The notes under the pieces: model-generated | What the model was told of the DNA's origin: nothing | Database searches by the model: none | Seen by the model: the letters and a program-made list of their open reading frames with translations, nothing else | Position numbers and translations under genes: made by a program | Shown: one piece after another, positions 22,769 to 31,933 of the stretch | Layout: each line of letters begins with the position of its first letter | How positions within the stretch are numbered: position 1 is the first letter of the stretch | NCBI GenBank assembly: GCA_035298965.1 | Contig: DATGXO010000252.1 | Location: 1 to 39,315 of the forward strand | Origin: CAJCBL01 sp035298965 | GTDB taxonomy: Bacteria > Verrucomicrobiota > Verrucomicrobiia > Opitutales > Opitutaceae | DNA: 39,315 bases | Reading direction: 5' to 3'

Positions 22769-23927
22769 GATCGGTGGCGGGCGGTGGCAGGGAGATGCGG
22801 AAATCGGCGCCGCCGCCTTCGCGATTCGCGGCGGAGACGGTGCCGTGGTGGGCTTCCACGATCTTGCGGCAGATCGCCAGCCCGAGACCGGTGCTCTTCT
22901 CGCCGCCGGTGGGCTTGACGGATGTCTTGCCGAAACTGGTGAACAGCATGCTCATCTCGCCGGGTGGGATTCCGGGGCCCTGATCCTGCACGGAGATCGT
23001 CTGGTGGATGCCATCTTCGGAGAATTCCACCGTAATAGTCGTCCCGGGCGGCGAAAACTTGATCGCGTTGCTGAGAAGATTGTCCACGACCTGCCGGATC
23101 TTGCGGGCGTCGATGAGGAGCGCGCGCGAGGGTTTGAACGGCCGGCAGACGATCTTCATCTGTTTGCGCGCGGCGGTGAGGCCGTTGAGGAATGCCGCAT
23201 CGCTCACCAGATCCGCGAGATTCGTGGGGGAGAGATCGAGACGCATCTCGCCGCTTTCGATGATGGAGATGTCGAGCAGCTCGTTGAGCAGATCGAGCAT
23301 GACATGGGTCGCGCTGTGCACGCTGCGGAGCATCGCGCGCTGGTCTTCCGAGAGTTCGCCGGAGGAGCCGTCGAGCATGAACTCGGAGAGGCCGCGGATC
23401 GAGGTGAGCGGGTTGCGCAGATCATGCGCGGCGATGCCGAGGAAGTGGTTCTTGGCGGCGTTGGCCTTGCTGAGATCGTCGATGAGGTGTTGCTGGTGCT
23501 CGGCGAGCGCACGCAGGTGGAGATGCGTGCGGATCCGGGCGACCATTTCCTTCGGCTGAAACGGCTTCACCACGTAATCGACGCCGCCCGCCTCGAGACC
23601 GGCCACGATGTCCTCGGGCTGGTTCTTCGCCGTGATGAAGATCACGGGGACGTTCGCCGCGGCGGGGTCCTCTTTAAGCCGGCGACAGGTTTCGAAGCCG
23701 TTGATGCCGTCCATCACCACGTCGAGCAGCACGAGATCGGGGCGGAATGGGGCAAAGGCCGCAAGGGCCGATTCCCCGGAGTCGACCTCGTGCGTGACGT
23801 AACCCTCGGGCCGCAGGATGGACGCGATGATGCGGGCGTTGAGGCGGTCGTCTTCGACCACGAGAATCCGGCGGCCGGACAGATCGATGCGCGGCTGGCC
23901 GTTGGAATTGGCGGCGGGGTGGGTCAT
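22758..23927 (-). CDS. Receiver-histidine kinase fusion (REC-HisKA-HATPase)
   Basis: This is a soluble two-component protein with an N-terminal receiver feeding a kinase. In the 389-residue product, the receiver at about 20-135 has VVEDDRLNAR, LVLLDVVMDGINGFE, ITAKN and VVKPFQPKE. A HisKA follows with the phospho-His in GIAAHDLRNPLTSIRGL (about 180). The HATPase at about 285-380 has VDNLLSNAIKFSPPG, DQGPGIPPG and KSTGLGLAICRKIVEAHHG. There are no membrane segments, so the input is phosphorylation of the receiver by another kinase. I choose the ATG at 23927; the longer frame reaches 23978 with no added domain. It is the first gene of the leftward cluster. Confidence 0.93.
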   Translation of the reverse strand: MTHPAANSNGQPRIDLSGRRILVVEDDRLNARIIASILRPEGYVTHEVDSGESALAAFAPFRPDLVLLDVVMDGINGFETCRRLKEDPAAANVPVIFITAKNQPEDIVAGLEAGGVDYVVKPFQPKEMVARIRTHLHLRALAEHQQHLIDDLSKANAAKNHFLGIAAHDLRNPLTSIRGLSEFMLDGSSGELSEDQRAMLRSVHSATHVMLDLLNELLDISIIESGEMRLDLSPTNLADLVSDAAFLNGLTAARKQMKIVCRPFKPSRALLIDARKIRQVVDNLLSNAIKFSPPGTTITVEFSEDGIHQTISVQDQGPGIPPGEMSMLFTSFGKTSVKPTGGEKSTGLGLAICRKIVEAHHGTVSAANREGGGADFRISLPPPATDHGV

Positions 23928-24070
23928 CTGGCGTACGTCGCGGGCCCCGACGTTGTGCTCGGGTGCGGCGGAACGCAATACCGCGGCCTCACCATGAGCG
24001 CGCGTCTCGCAGCGCCAGCCCGCAGCCGTGCGCCGGCAATGAGCACGGGCGCCGCCACGCCACTATCTCA

Positions 24071-24104
24071 TATCAAGCTGTCCGGATGCGTTGATAAACG
24101 CCTT
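24071..24104 (+). promoter_or_regulatory. Overlapping hairpins in the metK leader
   Basis: TATCAA (24071-24076) pairs with TTGATA (24091-24096). The overlapping GCGTT (24088-24092) pairs with AACGC (24099-24103) across a GATA loop-like spacer. The two cannot form together because they share bases. They lie about 50-80 bases upstream of the metK ATG. I see no match to the SAM-I or SAM-II riboswitch core, so a regulatory role is only a possibility. Confidence 0.25.
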
Positions 24105-24153
24105 GCCTCCGCCCGTGTTTCGCCAACCTTCGGCGGCCACACCTCCAAGCTCT

Positions 24154-25326
<1,173 letters not shown>

Positions 25327-25334
25327 ATCAACCG

Positions 25335-25366
25335 GGCCCGTCGTCCTCCGCGTCGACGGGCCTTTT
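25335..25366 (+). terminator. Terminator between metK and ahcY
   Basis: GGCCCGTCG (25335-25343) pairs with CGACGGGCC (25354-25362), and TTTT follows. The nine-pair GC stem lies nine bases after the metK stop and about 55 bases before the ahcY start. Confidence 0.8.
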
Positions 25367-25420
25367 CCGTGTCCGCTTCCGCCCCCCTCATTCCTTCACT
25401 CCCTCATTCCCTTTCCGCCC

Positions 25421-26827
25421 ATGTCACAAGATTTCAAAGTCCGTGATCTCGCGCTCGCCGACCTCGGCCGCAAGGAGATCGCCATGGCCGAGGCCGAAAT
25501 GCCCGGCCTCATGTCCGTCCGCGCAAAGTATTCGCAGACCAAGCCGCTCGCCGGCGTCCGCATCACCGGCTCGCTGCACATGACCAACCAGACGGCCGTC
25601 CTCATCGAGACGCTCGTCGCCCTCGGCGCCACCGTGCGCTGGGCCTCCTGCAACATCTTCTCCACCGTCGACAGCGCCGCCGCTGCCATCGCCAAGGCCG
25701 GAATCCCCGTGTTCGCCTGGAAGGGTGAGACGCTCGAGGAGTACTGGGACCTGACGTGGCACGCCATCGTTGGCCCCGACGGCAAGGGCCCGCAGCTGGT
25801 CGTCGACGACGGCGGCGATGTGACGCTCCTCCTCCACAAGGGCTACGAGATGGAGCAGGGCTCCGACTGGGTGAACACCGCCTCGGGCTCCCACGAGGAG
25901 CAGGTCATCAAAAACCTTCTCAAGAAGATCCACGCCGCCCAGCCGAAGATCTTCACCGCCCTCGTGAAGGAGTGGCGCGGCGTCTCCGAAGAGACCACCA
26001 CCGGCGTGCACCGCCTGTATCAGTTGCACGAAGTCGGCAAACTCCTGGTCCCCGCGATCAACGTCAACGACTCCGTCACCAAGTCCAAGTTCGACAACCT
26101 CTACGGCTGCCGCGAGTCGCTGGCCGACGGCATCAAGCGCGCCACCGATGTCATGATCGCCGGCAAGGTCGCCGTCGTCTGCGGCTACGGCGATGTCGGC
26201 AAGGGCTCCGCGCATTCGCTGCGCGGCTTCGGCGCCCGCGTCATCGTGACCGAGATCGATCCGATCAACGCGCTCCAAGCCGCGATGGAAGGTTTCGAGG
26301 TGAAGACCGTCGAGGACACCCTCGGCACGGGCGACATCTACGTCACCACCACCGGCAACTGCGACGTGCTCACCCTCGAGCACCTGCAGGCGATGAAGGA
26401 CAACGCGATCGTCTGCAACATCGGCCATTTCGATAACGAGATCCAGATTGCCCGCCTCGCCGCCACGCCCGGCGTGAAGAAGGACAACATCAAGCCACAG
26501 CTTGACCGCTACACCTTCCCGCACGGTCGCTCGATCCTCGTGCTCGCCGAAGGCCGCCTCGTGAACCTCGGCTGCGCCAAGGGGCACCCGTCCTTCGTCA
26601 TGTCGAACAGCTTCACCAACCAGACGCTCGCCCAGCTCGACCTCTGGAAGAACCGCGACACCTACAAGGTCGGCGTCTATCGGCTGCCCAAGGCGCTCGA
26701 CGAGGAGGTCGCCCGTTTGCACCTCGCGCAGATCGGCGTGAAGCTCACGAAGCTCACCGAGAAACAGGCCCAGTACCTCGGCGTCCCGGTCGACGGACCC
26801 TACAAGGCCGAGCATTACCGCTACTGA
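25421..26827 (+). CDS. ahcY: Adenosylhomocysteinase (SAH hydrolase)
   Basis: It splits S-adenosylhomocysteine into adenosine and homocysteine and so relieves product inhibition of methyltransferases. The 468-residue protein has the usual blocks: ADLGRKEIAMAEAEMPGLM at the start, RITGSLHMTNQTAVLIETL, ASCNIFSTVDSAAAAI, VPAINVNDSVTKSKFDNLYG, the NAD-binding GYGDVGKGSAHSLRGFGARV, CNIGHFDNEI and the C-terminal YKAEHYRY. The long internal insert near residues 115-160 (WDLTWHAIVGPDGKGPQLVV) is typical of the bacterial long form. I choose the ATG at 25421; upstream in-frame sequence belongs to metK in another frame. It works with metK in the methyl cycle. Confidence 0.97.
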   Translation: MSQDFKVRDLALADLGRKEIAMAEAEMPGLMSVRAKYSQTKPLAGVRITGSLHMTNQTAVLIETLVALGATVRWASCNIFSTVDSAAAAIAKAGIPVFAWKGETLEEYWDLTWHAIVGPDGKGPQLVVDDGGDVTLLLHKGYEMEQGSDWVNTASGSHEEQVIKNLLKKIHAAQPKIFTALVKEWRGVSEETTTGVHRLYQLHEVGKLLVPAINVNDSVTKSKFDNLYGCRESLADGIKRATDVMIAGKVAVVCGYGDVGKGSAHSLRGFGARVIVTEIDPINALQAAMEGFEVKTVEDTLGTGDIYVTTTGNCDVLTLEHLQAMKDNAIVCNIGHFDNEIQIARLAATPGVKKDNIKPQLDRYTFPHGRSILVLAEGRLVNLGCAKGHPSFVMSNSFTNQTLAQLDLWKNRDTYKVGVYRLPKALDEEVARLHLAQIGVKLTKLTEKQAQYLGVPVDGPYKAEHYRY

Positions 26828-26858
26828 ACCGTAGCCCGCGAAACGCGGTCTCCTTTCC

Positions 26859-26894
26859 AAGCCGCGGTCCCTTTCGTGGGACCGCGGCTTTTTT
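26859..26894 (+). terminator. Strong rho-independent terminator after ahcY
   Basis: A 13-pair stem, AAGCCGCGGTCCC (26859-26871) with GGGACCGCGGCTT (26878-26890), closes a six-base loop and runs into a T tract. It lies 32 bases after the ahcY stop. Confidence 0.92.
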
Positions 26895-26928
26895 GCGTCC
26901 GGTCGCCAAAAACAGGTGAACTCGCGCG

Positions 26929-26985
26929 TAACCGACTTTCGACTCGTCGGAGCTGGAGGGATTTGCACGCTAACCGGCTTTCGAC
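26929..26985. repeat. 15-bp direct repeat upstream of the serpin gene
   Basis: TAACCGACTTTCGAC (26930-26944) and TAACCGGCTTTCGAC (26971-26985) differ at one base and are 41 bp apart, close to four helical turns. They end 17 bases before the serpin ATG. A repeated protein-binding site is plausible, but nothing else supports it. Confidence 0.45.
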
Positions 26986-27001
26986 CCCACCGAAACCCGC
27001 C

Positions 27002-28435
27002 ATGTCGCCCCAGTCACTTCGCCGCGCCTTCTGCCTGCTCGCTCTCGGGCTGGCCGGTGGAATGATATCGGCGGCGGAGCCCTCCGCCACCGCGCCCGTG
27101 ACACCCCCGCCGCCGGTTGCTGCTCCGGCGCCGGAAGATCCGTTGATCGCGGCGGTCGTGGAATCGAGCAACGCGTTCGCCGCCGATCTCTACGGCCAAC
27201 TCCGCAGCGAGCCCGGCAACCTCGTGTTCGCGCCGCTCGGCCTCATGCAGGCGCTGCTACCGGTCGCCGCCGGCGTCGAGGGCACCGCTGCGGCCGAGTT
27301 GCGCAGCGCGCTCCACCTCTCGCTGCCCGTGACCGAGGCGGCCGACGGTTTTGGCGCCCTCACGCGGCGGCTCCAGCGCGCCGCCGGCAACGAGACCAAT
27401 CTCGCCTTCGCCCGCGCCCTCTGGGTGCAGCAGTGGAACTCGATCAACGCGGGCTACGTCGACCTCCTCCGCCAACACTGCCGCAGCGAACTGCGCGTCA
27501 TCGATTTCGCCCGCCCCGAGTACGCGGTGCACTGGATCAACCGCTGGATCACCGATCGCACCGAGGATCGCATCACCGCGATCGCCGACGCGAAAAGCTA
27601 CGCGCCCGACTCCTGCATCGTGGTCGCCAACGGCGTCTTCTTTCGCACCGCTTGGCAACAGGACTTCGATCCCGCGCTAACCGAGGCCGCGCCATTTCAG
27701 CTCCCGCCGCCGCCCGAGCCCGTGGCGAACACAGCGGCTGCCATGCCCGCCGCCGCGCCGGTCAACCAGCAACCGACCACACAGGCTGCGTCGCCCTCCG
27801 GCGGCCAACCCGCTGCCGCTCCCGTGCCGGAGCTGCCGGCGAAGCCCGTCACGGTCGAGGTGTCCACGATGCGCCGGATGGGGTTGTTGCGCACCGCGGT
27901 GCAGCCCGGCTGCCGCTTGGTCGAGATTCCGTACCGCAACGACCAGCTCGCGCTCGTGGTGCTCGTGCCCGATGAGGCGGGTTCGCTCGCGCAATTCGAA
28001 GCGCAGCTCACTGCGGCGAAGATCGGCGAGTGCCTGCGCGCGGTGCGCACGAGCCAACCGGCGCCGCTCGATCTGCGGCTGCCGCGTTTCAAGGCCGAGC
28101 GCTCGCTCGCCGGCCTCGAGTCGGCGCTCGGCGCGCTCGGCGTGAAGACGGCGTTCGACCGCGCAGGCCGCGCCGATTTCGGAGTGTTCGGCGGCAACCC
28201 CGACGGCGCGCCGCTCTATCTCTCGGCCGTGAGCCACCTCGCGAAGTTCGCGGTGGACGAGAAAGGCGCGACCGCTGTCGCCGCTACGCTTCCCGTCTCC
28301 GAGGCGCCGTACGACGCGCCCGTCGCGGTGCCGACGCCGTTCGCGGTGGACCGGCCGTTTATGTTCTTCGTCTGCGACCACCAGAGCGGCGCGGTGTTGT
28401 TTATGGGCCGCGTGGTCGACCCCCGCGCGAGCTGA
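27002..28435 (+). CDS. Secreted serpin (serine protease inhibitor) with a Pro/Ala-rich insertion
   Basis: Serpins trap proteases by a suicide mechanism. The 477-residue protein begins with a signal-like segment (FCLLALGLAGGMISAAE), so it is exported. Family blocks include NAFAADLYGQLRSEPGNLVF, ANGVFFRTAWQQDFDPALT, VEIPYRNDQLALVVLVPDE, and the C-terminal FAVDRPFMFFVCDHQSGAVL followed by FMGRVVDP. The reactive-loop hinge VDEKGATAVAATLP (about 417-430) has small residues at the hinge, as in inhibitory serpins. Between about residues 234 and 283 a Pro/Ala/Gln-rich stretch of about 50 residues is inserted in the loop before VSTMRRMGLL. The target protease is unknown. It follows a strong terminator, so it has its own promoter. 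Confidence 0.92.
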   Translation: MSPQSLRRAFCLLALGLAGGMISAAEPSATAPVTPPPPVAAPAPEDPLIAAVVESSNAFAADLYGQLRSEPGNLVFAPLGLMQALLPVAAGVEGTAAAELRSALHLSLPVTEAADGFGALTRRLQRAAGNETNLAFARALWVQQWNSINAGYVDLLRQHCRSELRVIDFARPEYAVHWINRWITDRTEDRITAIADAKSYAPDSCIVVANGVFFRTAWQQDFDPALTEAAPFQLPPPPEPVANTAAAMPAAAPVNQQPTTQAASPSGGQPAAAPVPELPAKPVTVEVSTMRRMGLLRTAVQPGCRLVEIPYRNDQLALVVLVPDEAGSLAQFEAQLTAAKIGECLRAVRTSQPAPLDLRLPRFKAERSLAGLESALGALGVKTAFDRAGRADFGVFGGNPDGAPLYLSAVSHLAKFAVDEKGATAVAATLPVSEAPYDAPVAVPTPFAVDRPFMFFVCDHQSGAVLFMGRVVDPRAS

Positions 28436-28484
28436 ACGGCGCGCCACCAGATTCGGGGGCCAGTTCCTCAACAGGGCGGATCGT

Positions 28485-28508
28485 TGCTCTCGCGAGCAGC
28501 GCCACAAC
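28485..28508. repeat. Copy 1 of a 24-bp dispersed repeat
   Basis: The core TGCTCTCGCGAGCAGC, followed by GCCACAAC, matches 23 of 24 bases of the copy at 33296-33319. The core contains a short stem, TGCTC with GAGCA around TCGC. This copy lies in the gap between the convergent serpin and recQ genes. Confidence 0.6.
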
Positions 28509-28567
28509 GGACGGGATTCCGTTCCTGATTCCCTGATTTCACATTACAGGGTTTCAGTTGTGCGTTC

Positions 28568-30436
28568 CTAATCCGCGAAGGTCTGTTTGCCGTGGACTTC
28601 GAGGTGGGCGCGGATGGCGGCGAGGAAGACGTCGCCGAAACGCTCGAGCTTCTTCTCGCCCACGCCGGTGATGCCGCTCAGCTCGGTGGGGGTCGACGGG
28701 TAGAAACGGGCCATCTCGCGCAGCGTGGTGTCGCCGAAGACAATGTACGCGGGCACCTCGAGCTCGGCGGCGAGCTTCTGGCGGTGTTCGCGGAGGCGTT
28801 CGAAGAGGATCTCGTCGTAGTCGAAATCGCCGCGGCGGGCGCGAGCCTGGCGGTCGCGTTTCGGTTTCACGACGGCGCGGGGCTTGGCGAGCGTGACGGC
28901 AGTGCGGGTGCGGAGGAGTCCGCGGCCGGCGTCGGTTAGCGACACGACGGGCATCTCAGTGCCGAGTTCGAGGTAGCCGAGGCGGAGGAGTTCGCGGCCG
29001 AGGTGCATCCACTCGTGCTCGGTGGTGTCGGCGCCGATGGCCCACGTCGTGAGTTTGTCGTGGCCGAGGCGCTCGGTCTTCTCGTTGGCGTGGCCGCGGA
29101 GGACGTCGACGGCGTGCTTCAGGCCCATGTCGAAGCCGCTGGCGGCGCGGATGCGGTAGACGCACGAGAGGAGTTTCTGGGCGGGGACGGTGGCGTCGTA
29201 GGTCTCGAGGGGCGAGAGGCAGTTGTCGCAGGCGCCGCAGTCGCAGGCTTGGAACGGCTCGCCGAAATAGCCCATGAGCTCGACGCGGCGGCAGGAGGTG
29301 GCGTCGGCATAGGCGAGCATCTGGCGGAGTTGGCGGCGGGCGCGGGCGGCTTCATCGGCGTCGGTGATCTCGTCGATGAAGTGGCGTTGTTTGGCGGCGT
29401 CGCCGGCGGAGTAGAGGAGCAGGCACTCGGCGGGGAGGCCGTCGCGGCCGGCGCGGCCGGTCTCCTGGTAGTAACCCTCGACGTTCTTTGGGAGGTCGTA
29501 GTGGACGACGAAGCGGACGTTGGGCTTGTTGATGCCCATGCCGAAAGCGATCGTCGCGCAGATGACGCGGACCTCGTCGCGGAGAAACGCCTCCTGGTTG
29601 CGCGAGCGCTCCTCGGCTTCGAGGCCGGCGTGGTAGGCGCGGGCGGCGATGCCGCGGCCGGCGAGGGAATCGGCGACCTTCTCGGTCTGTTTGCGGCTGG
29701 CGCAGTAGACGATGCCGGCGTCGCGCGGACGCTCTTTGAGGAAGGCGAGGAGTTGTTTGATCGGCTCGTCCTTCGGTTCGACGCGGTAGGTGAGATTGGG
29801 GCGGTTGAAGGACGCGACGAAGATCGCCGGATCGCGCAGCGCGAGGTGGCGCACGATGTCGTCGCGCACGCGCGGGGTGGCGGTGGCGGTGAGCGCCATG
29901 GCCGGCACGGTCGGGAGCTGGGCGCGGAGGGCGGCGAGTTGGCGGTATTCGGGGCGGAAGTCGTGGCCCCATTCGGAGATGCAATGTGCTTCGTCGACGG
30001 CGAGCAGTTGCACGGGCCACTCCTTCAGACGGTCGATGAAGCCCTCGAGGGCGAGGCGCTCGGGCGAGATGTACAGCAGACGGTACTCGCCGGCGTAGAG
30101 GCCGCGGTAACGACGTTTCGACTCCTCGGCCCCGAGGGTGGAGTTCATGAACGTCGCCGCGACGCCGGCGGCGCTGAGCTGGTCGACTTGGTCCTTCATC
30201 AACGCGATCAGCGGCGAGACGACGACGGTCAGGCCGGGCGTGGGGCGGGCGAGGGCGGGCAGCTGGAAACAGAGCGATTTGCCCGCGCCCGTGGGGAGCA
30301 CGGCGAGCGCATCGCGGTCGGCGAGGGCGGTGGCGATGATGTCGCGTTGGAGGGGCCGGAACCGGTCGTAACCGAAGACCTGCTTGAGCAGGTGGGCGAG
30401 TTCGTCGGCGGCGGGCGGTTGGGCGGTGTCGGGCAC
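28568..30436 (-). CDS. recQ: ATP-dependent DNA helicase RecQ
   Basis: RecQ unwinds DNA 3' to 5' in recombination and repair. The 622-residue protein has motif 0 (FRPLQRDII), Walker A PTGAGKSLCFQLPAL, DEAH-type motif II AVDEAHCISEWGHDFRPEY, SPERLALE, ATATPRVRDDI, IAFGMGINKPNVRFVVHYD and QETGRAGRDGL. A zinc-binding cysteine set follows (SCRRVELMGYFGE, CDCGACDNC), then an RQC winged-helix region. A C-terminal HRDC domain (RLREHRQKLAAELEVPAYIV, LSGITGVGEKKLERFGD) closes the protein. I choose the GTG at 30436 (VPDTAQPPAADELAHLLKQV); the frame runs open far upstream to 31108 but that part is Arg/Pro-rich and without family match. Confidence 0.96.
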   Translation of the reverse strand: MPDTAQPPAADELAHLLKQVFGYDRFRPLQRDIIATALADRDALAVLPTGAGKSLCFQLPALARPTPGLTVVVSPLIALMKDQVDQLSAAGVAATFMNSTLGAEESKRRYRGLYAGEYRLLYISPERLALEGFIDRLKEWPVQLLAVDEAHCISEWGHDFRPEYRQLAALRAQLPTVPAMALTATATPRVRDDIVRHLALRDPAIFVASFNRPNLTYRVEPKDEPIKQLLAFLKERPRDAGIVYCASRKQTEKVADSLAGRGIAARAYHAGLEAEERSRNQEAFLRDEVRVICATIAFGMGINKPNVRFVVHYDLPKNVEGYYQETGRAGRDGLPAECLLLYSAGDAAKQRHFIDEITDADEAARARRQLRQMLAYADATSCRRVELMGYFGEPFQACDCGACDNCLSPLETYDATVPAQKLLSCVYRIRAASGFDMGLKHAVDVLRGHANEKTERLGHDKLTTWAIGADTTEHEWMHLGRELLRLGYLELGTEMPVVSLTDAGRGLLRTRTAVTLAKPRAVVKPKRDRQARARRGDFDYDEILFERLREHRQKLAAELEVPAYIVFGDTTLREMARFYPSTPTELSGITGVGEKKLERFGDVFLAAIRAHLEVHGKQTFAD

Positions 30437-30800
30437 GGAGCGGCGAGCGGAACGCCGTGCCGCGGGCGCCGCAAGCCACGAAGTGCGCCGCGTCGACGCC
30501 GTGGCTGAGGACGCAAAACGCTGTCGCGGTCGGGACACGGTTTTGCGTCTTCCGCGCAACGATGCGTTCGGTCTGCCGCGGAGGCGGGGCTCGGGGCCGC
30601 TCGGCAGCGTAGGGAGCGGTGGGGCGACCTGTCGGGGCCGGCGGGGCGATGGGCATAAGCGGTGAAATGCCTCGTGGGACTGACGGAGTGTCAGGCTCTT
30701 GAGGCTGTTTTGAGGCCTCGCATTGGGCCTTGCCAAGCGGCGGGAAGCCGCCGGAATCCAGCGCCTTCGTCTCTGAATTCCGCCGTCGTTTTCCCTCACC
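30437..30800. other. Non-coding gap between divergent recQ and fabG
   Basis: This gap of 364 bases separates genes transcribed away from each other, so it must hold both promoters. The only clear structure is the hairpin at 30510-30549. I see no small gene, and no -35/-10 pair strong enough to name. Confidence 0.5.
30510..30549. repeat. 10-bp perfect inverted repeat upstream of recQ
   Basis: GACGCAAAAC (30510-30519) and GTTTTGCGTC (30540-30549) are exact complements around 20 bases. Inside, TGTC (30522-30525) pairs with GACA (30534-30537). It could be an operator dyad or an RNA hairpin in the recQ leader. Confidence 0.5.
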
Positions 30801-31553
30801 ATGAGTTTCACCTTCAATAAGCGGACCGCCGTCGTGACCGGCGCCGGTCGTGGCATCGGCAAGGCCATCGCCGAGGCGCTCGCGCGCCGCGGTGTGACGG
30901 TGATCTGCGTGAGCAAGAGTGAGTCGAGCTGCGGCGCCGTGGCCGAAGCGATCCGCGCGGCCGGCGGTTCCGCCAAGGCGGTCGCGGTCGACGTGGCCGA
31001 CGGCGCGGCGGTCGCCAAAGCCTGCGAGCAGATCCTCGCCGAGTTTCCGACGATCGACATCCTCGTGAACAACGCCGGCATCACCAAGGACGGCCTGATC
31101 CTACGCATGAGCGACGACGACTGGCACAGTGTCGTCGAGACGAACCTCTCGAGCTGCTTCTACTGGACCAAGGGCCTCGCGCGCCCGATGACACGCCAGC
31201 GCTGGGGGCGCATCGTGAACATCACCTCCGTGAGCGGCGTGATGGGCAACGCCGGCCAGGCCAACTACTCGGCCGCGAAGGCCGGCATGATCGGCTTCAC
31301 CAAGACGATGGCGAAGGAGTTCGCCAGCCGCAGCATCACGGTGAACGCCGTCGCCCCCGGTTTCATCAAGACCGACATGACCACGGAGTTCACCGGCAAC
31401 GCCGAAATCTCCGCCAAAATTCTCGATGCCGTGCCGCTCAAGCGGTTCGGCGAAGCGACCGAAATCGCCGCCATGGTCGAGTTCCTCTGTTCCGAGGAAT
31501 CTGGCTACATCACGGGTCAGGTTTTTCCCGTTGACGGCGGCATGGCTATCTGA
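30801..31553 (+). CDS. fabG: 3-oxoacyl-ACP reductase FabG
   Basis: It reduces 3-oxoacyl-ACP with NADPH in each fatty-acid elongation cycle. The 250-residue short-chain dehydrogenase has the cofactor motif TGAGRGIGKAIAEAL, then DILVNNAGITKDGLILRM and NITSVSGVMGNAGQANYSAAK. The catalytic Ser, Tyr and Lys lie in the usual S...Y-x3-K pattern. VAPGFIKTDMT and the C-terminal SGYITGQVFPVDGGM complete the family match. acpP follows after 36 bases and fabF after that, the common fab order. This gives strong context support for FabG rather than another SDR. Confidence 0.95.
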   Translation: MSFTFNKRTAVVTGAGRGIGKAIAEALARRGVTVICVSKSESSCGAVAEAIRAAGGSAKAVAVDVADGAAVAKACEQILAEFPTIDILVNNAGITKDGLILRMSDDDWHSVVETNLSSCFYWTKGLARPMTRQRWGRIVNITSVSGVMGNAGQANYSAAKAGMIGFTKTMAKEFASRSITVNAVAPGFIKTDMTTEFTGNAEISAKILDAVPLKRFGEATEIAAMVEFLCSEESGYITGQVFPVDGGMAI

Positions 31554-31589
31554 AACCCATCCAACAAATCCCACCAAACCCAAACGACA

Positions 31590-31856
31590 ATGGCCGATAA
31601 AACCATCGAACAGCGCGTCAAAGAAATCATCGTTAACCAGTTGAACGTTAACGAGGAGCAGATCACGCCGAAAGCCTCCTTCTTGGACGATCTTGGCGCG
31701 GATTCCCTCGACACGGTCGAGCTCATCATGGCCTTCGAGGAGGAGTTCAAGGAAGAGCTCGGCGGCGAGATTCCCGAGGCCGAGGCCGAGAAGCTTCTCT
31801 CTGTCGGTGAGGTGATTTCCTACATCGAAGCCAAAGCCGCCGCGAAGAAGCAGTAA
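31590..31856 (+). CDS. acpP: Acyl carrier protein
   Basis: AcpP carries growing acyl chains on a phosphopantetheine arm. The 88-residue acidic protein has the attachment Ser in LGADSLDTVELIMAFEEEF, preceded by the NQLNVNEEQITPKASFLDD segment. It ends with a Lys/Ala-rich tail (IEAKAAAKKQ) slightly longer than in E. coli. It lies between fabG and fabF. A hairpin terminator follows 29 bases after the stop, so most transcripts probably end here. That would allow the ACP, which is needed in excess, to be made at a higher level than FabF. Confidence 0.97.
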   Translation: MADKTIEQRVKEIIVNQLNVNEEQITPKASFLDDLGADSLDTVELIMAFEEEFKEELGGEIPEAEAEKLLSVGEVISYIEAKAAAKKQ

Positions 31857-31885
31857 CGCTTCCCACGGTCGATTTTCCCCATCTG

Positions 31886-31919
31886 AAGTCCCGACGCGAA
31901 CCGTTCGGGACTTTTGCTT
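31886..31919 (+). terminator. Terminator or attenuator between acpP and fabF
   Basis: AAGTCCCGA (31886-31894) pairs with TCGGGACTT (31905-31913), followed by TT-GC-TTT. The stem has nine pairs and the loop ten bases. It ends 15 bases before the fabF ATG, so fabF needs read-through or a promoter inside this gap. Confidence 0.78.
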
Positions 31920-31933
31920 TCCTGCCCGCATCT

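Noticed and set aside
23990..24153. A known SAM riboswitch upstream of metK
   Set aside because: The SAM-I and SAM-II core sequences are not present; only generic small hairpins are seen.
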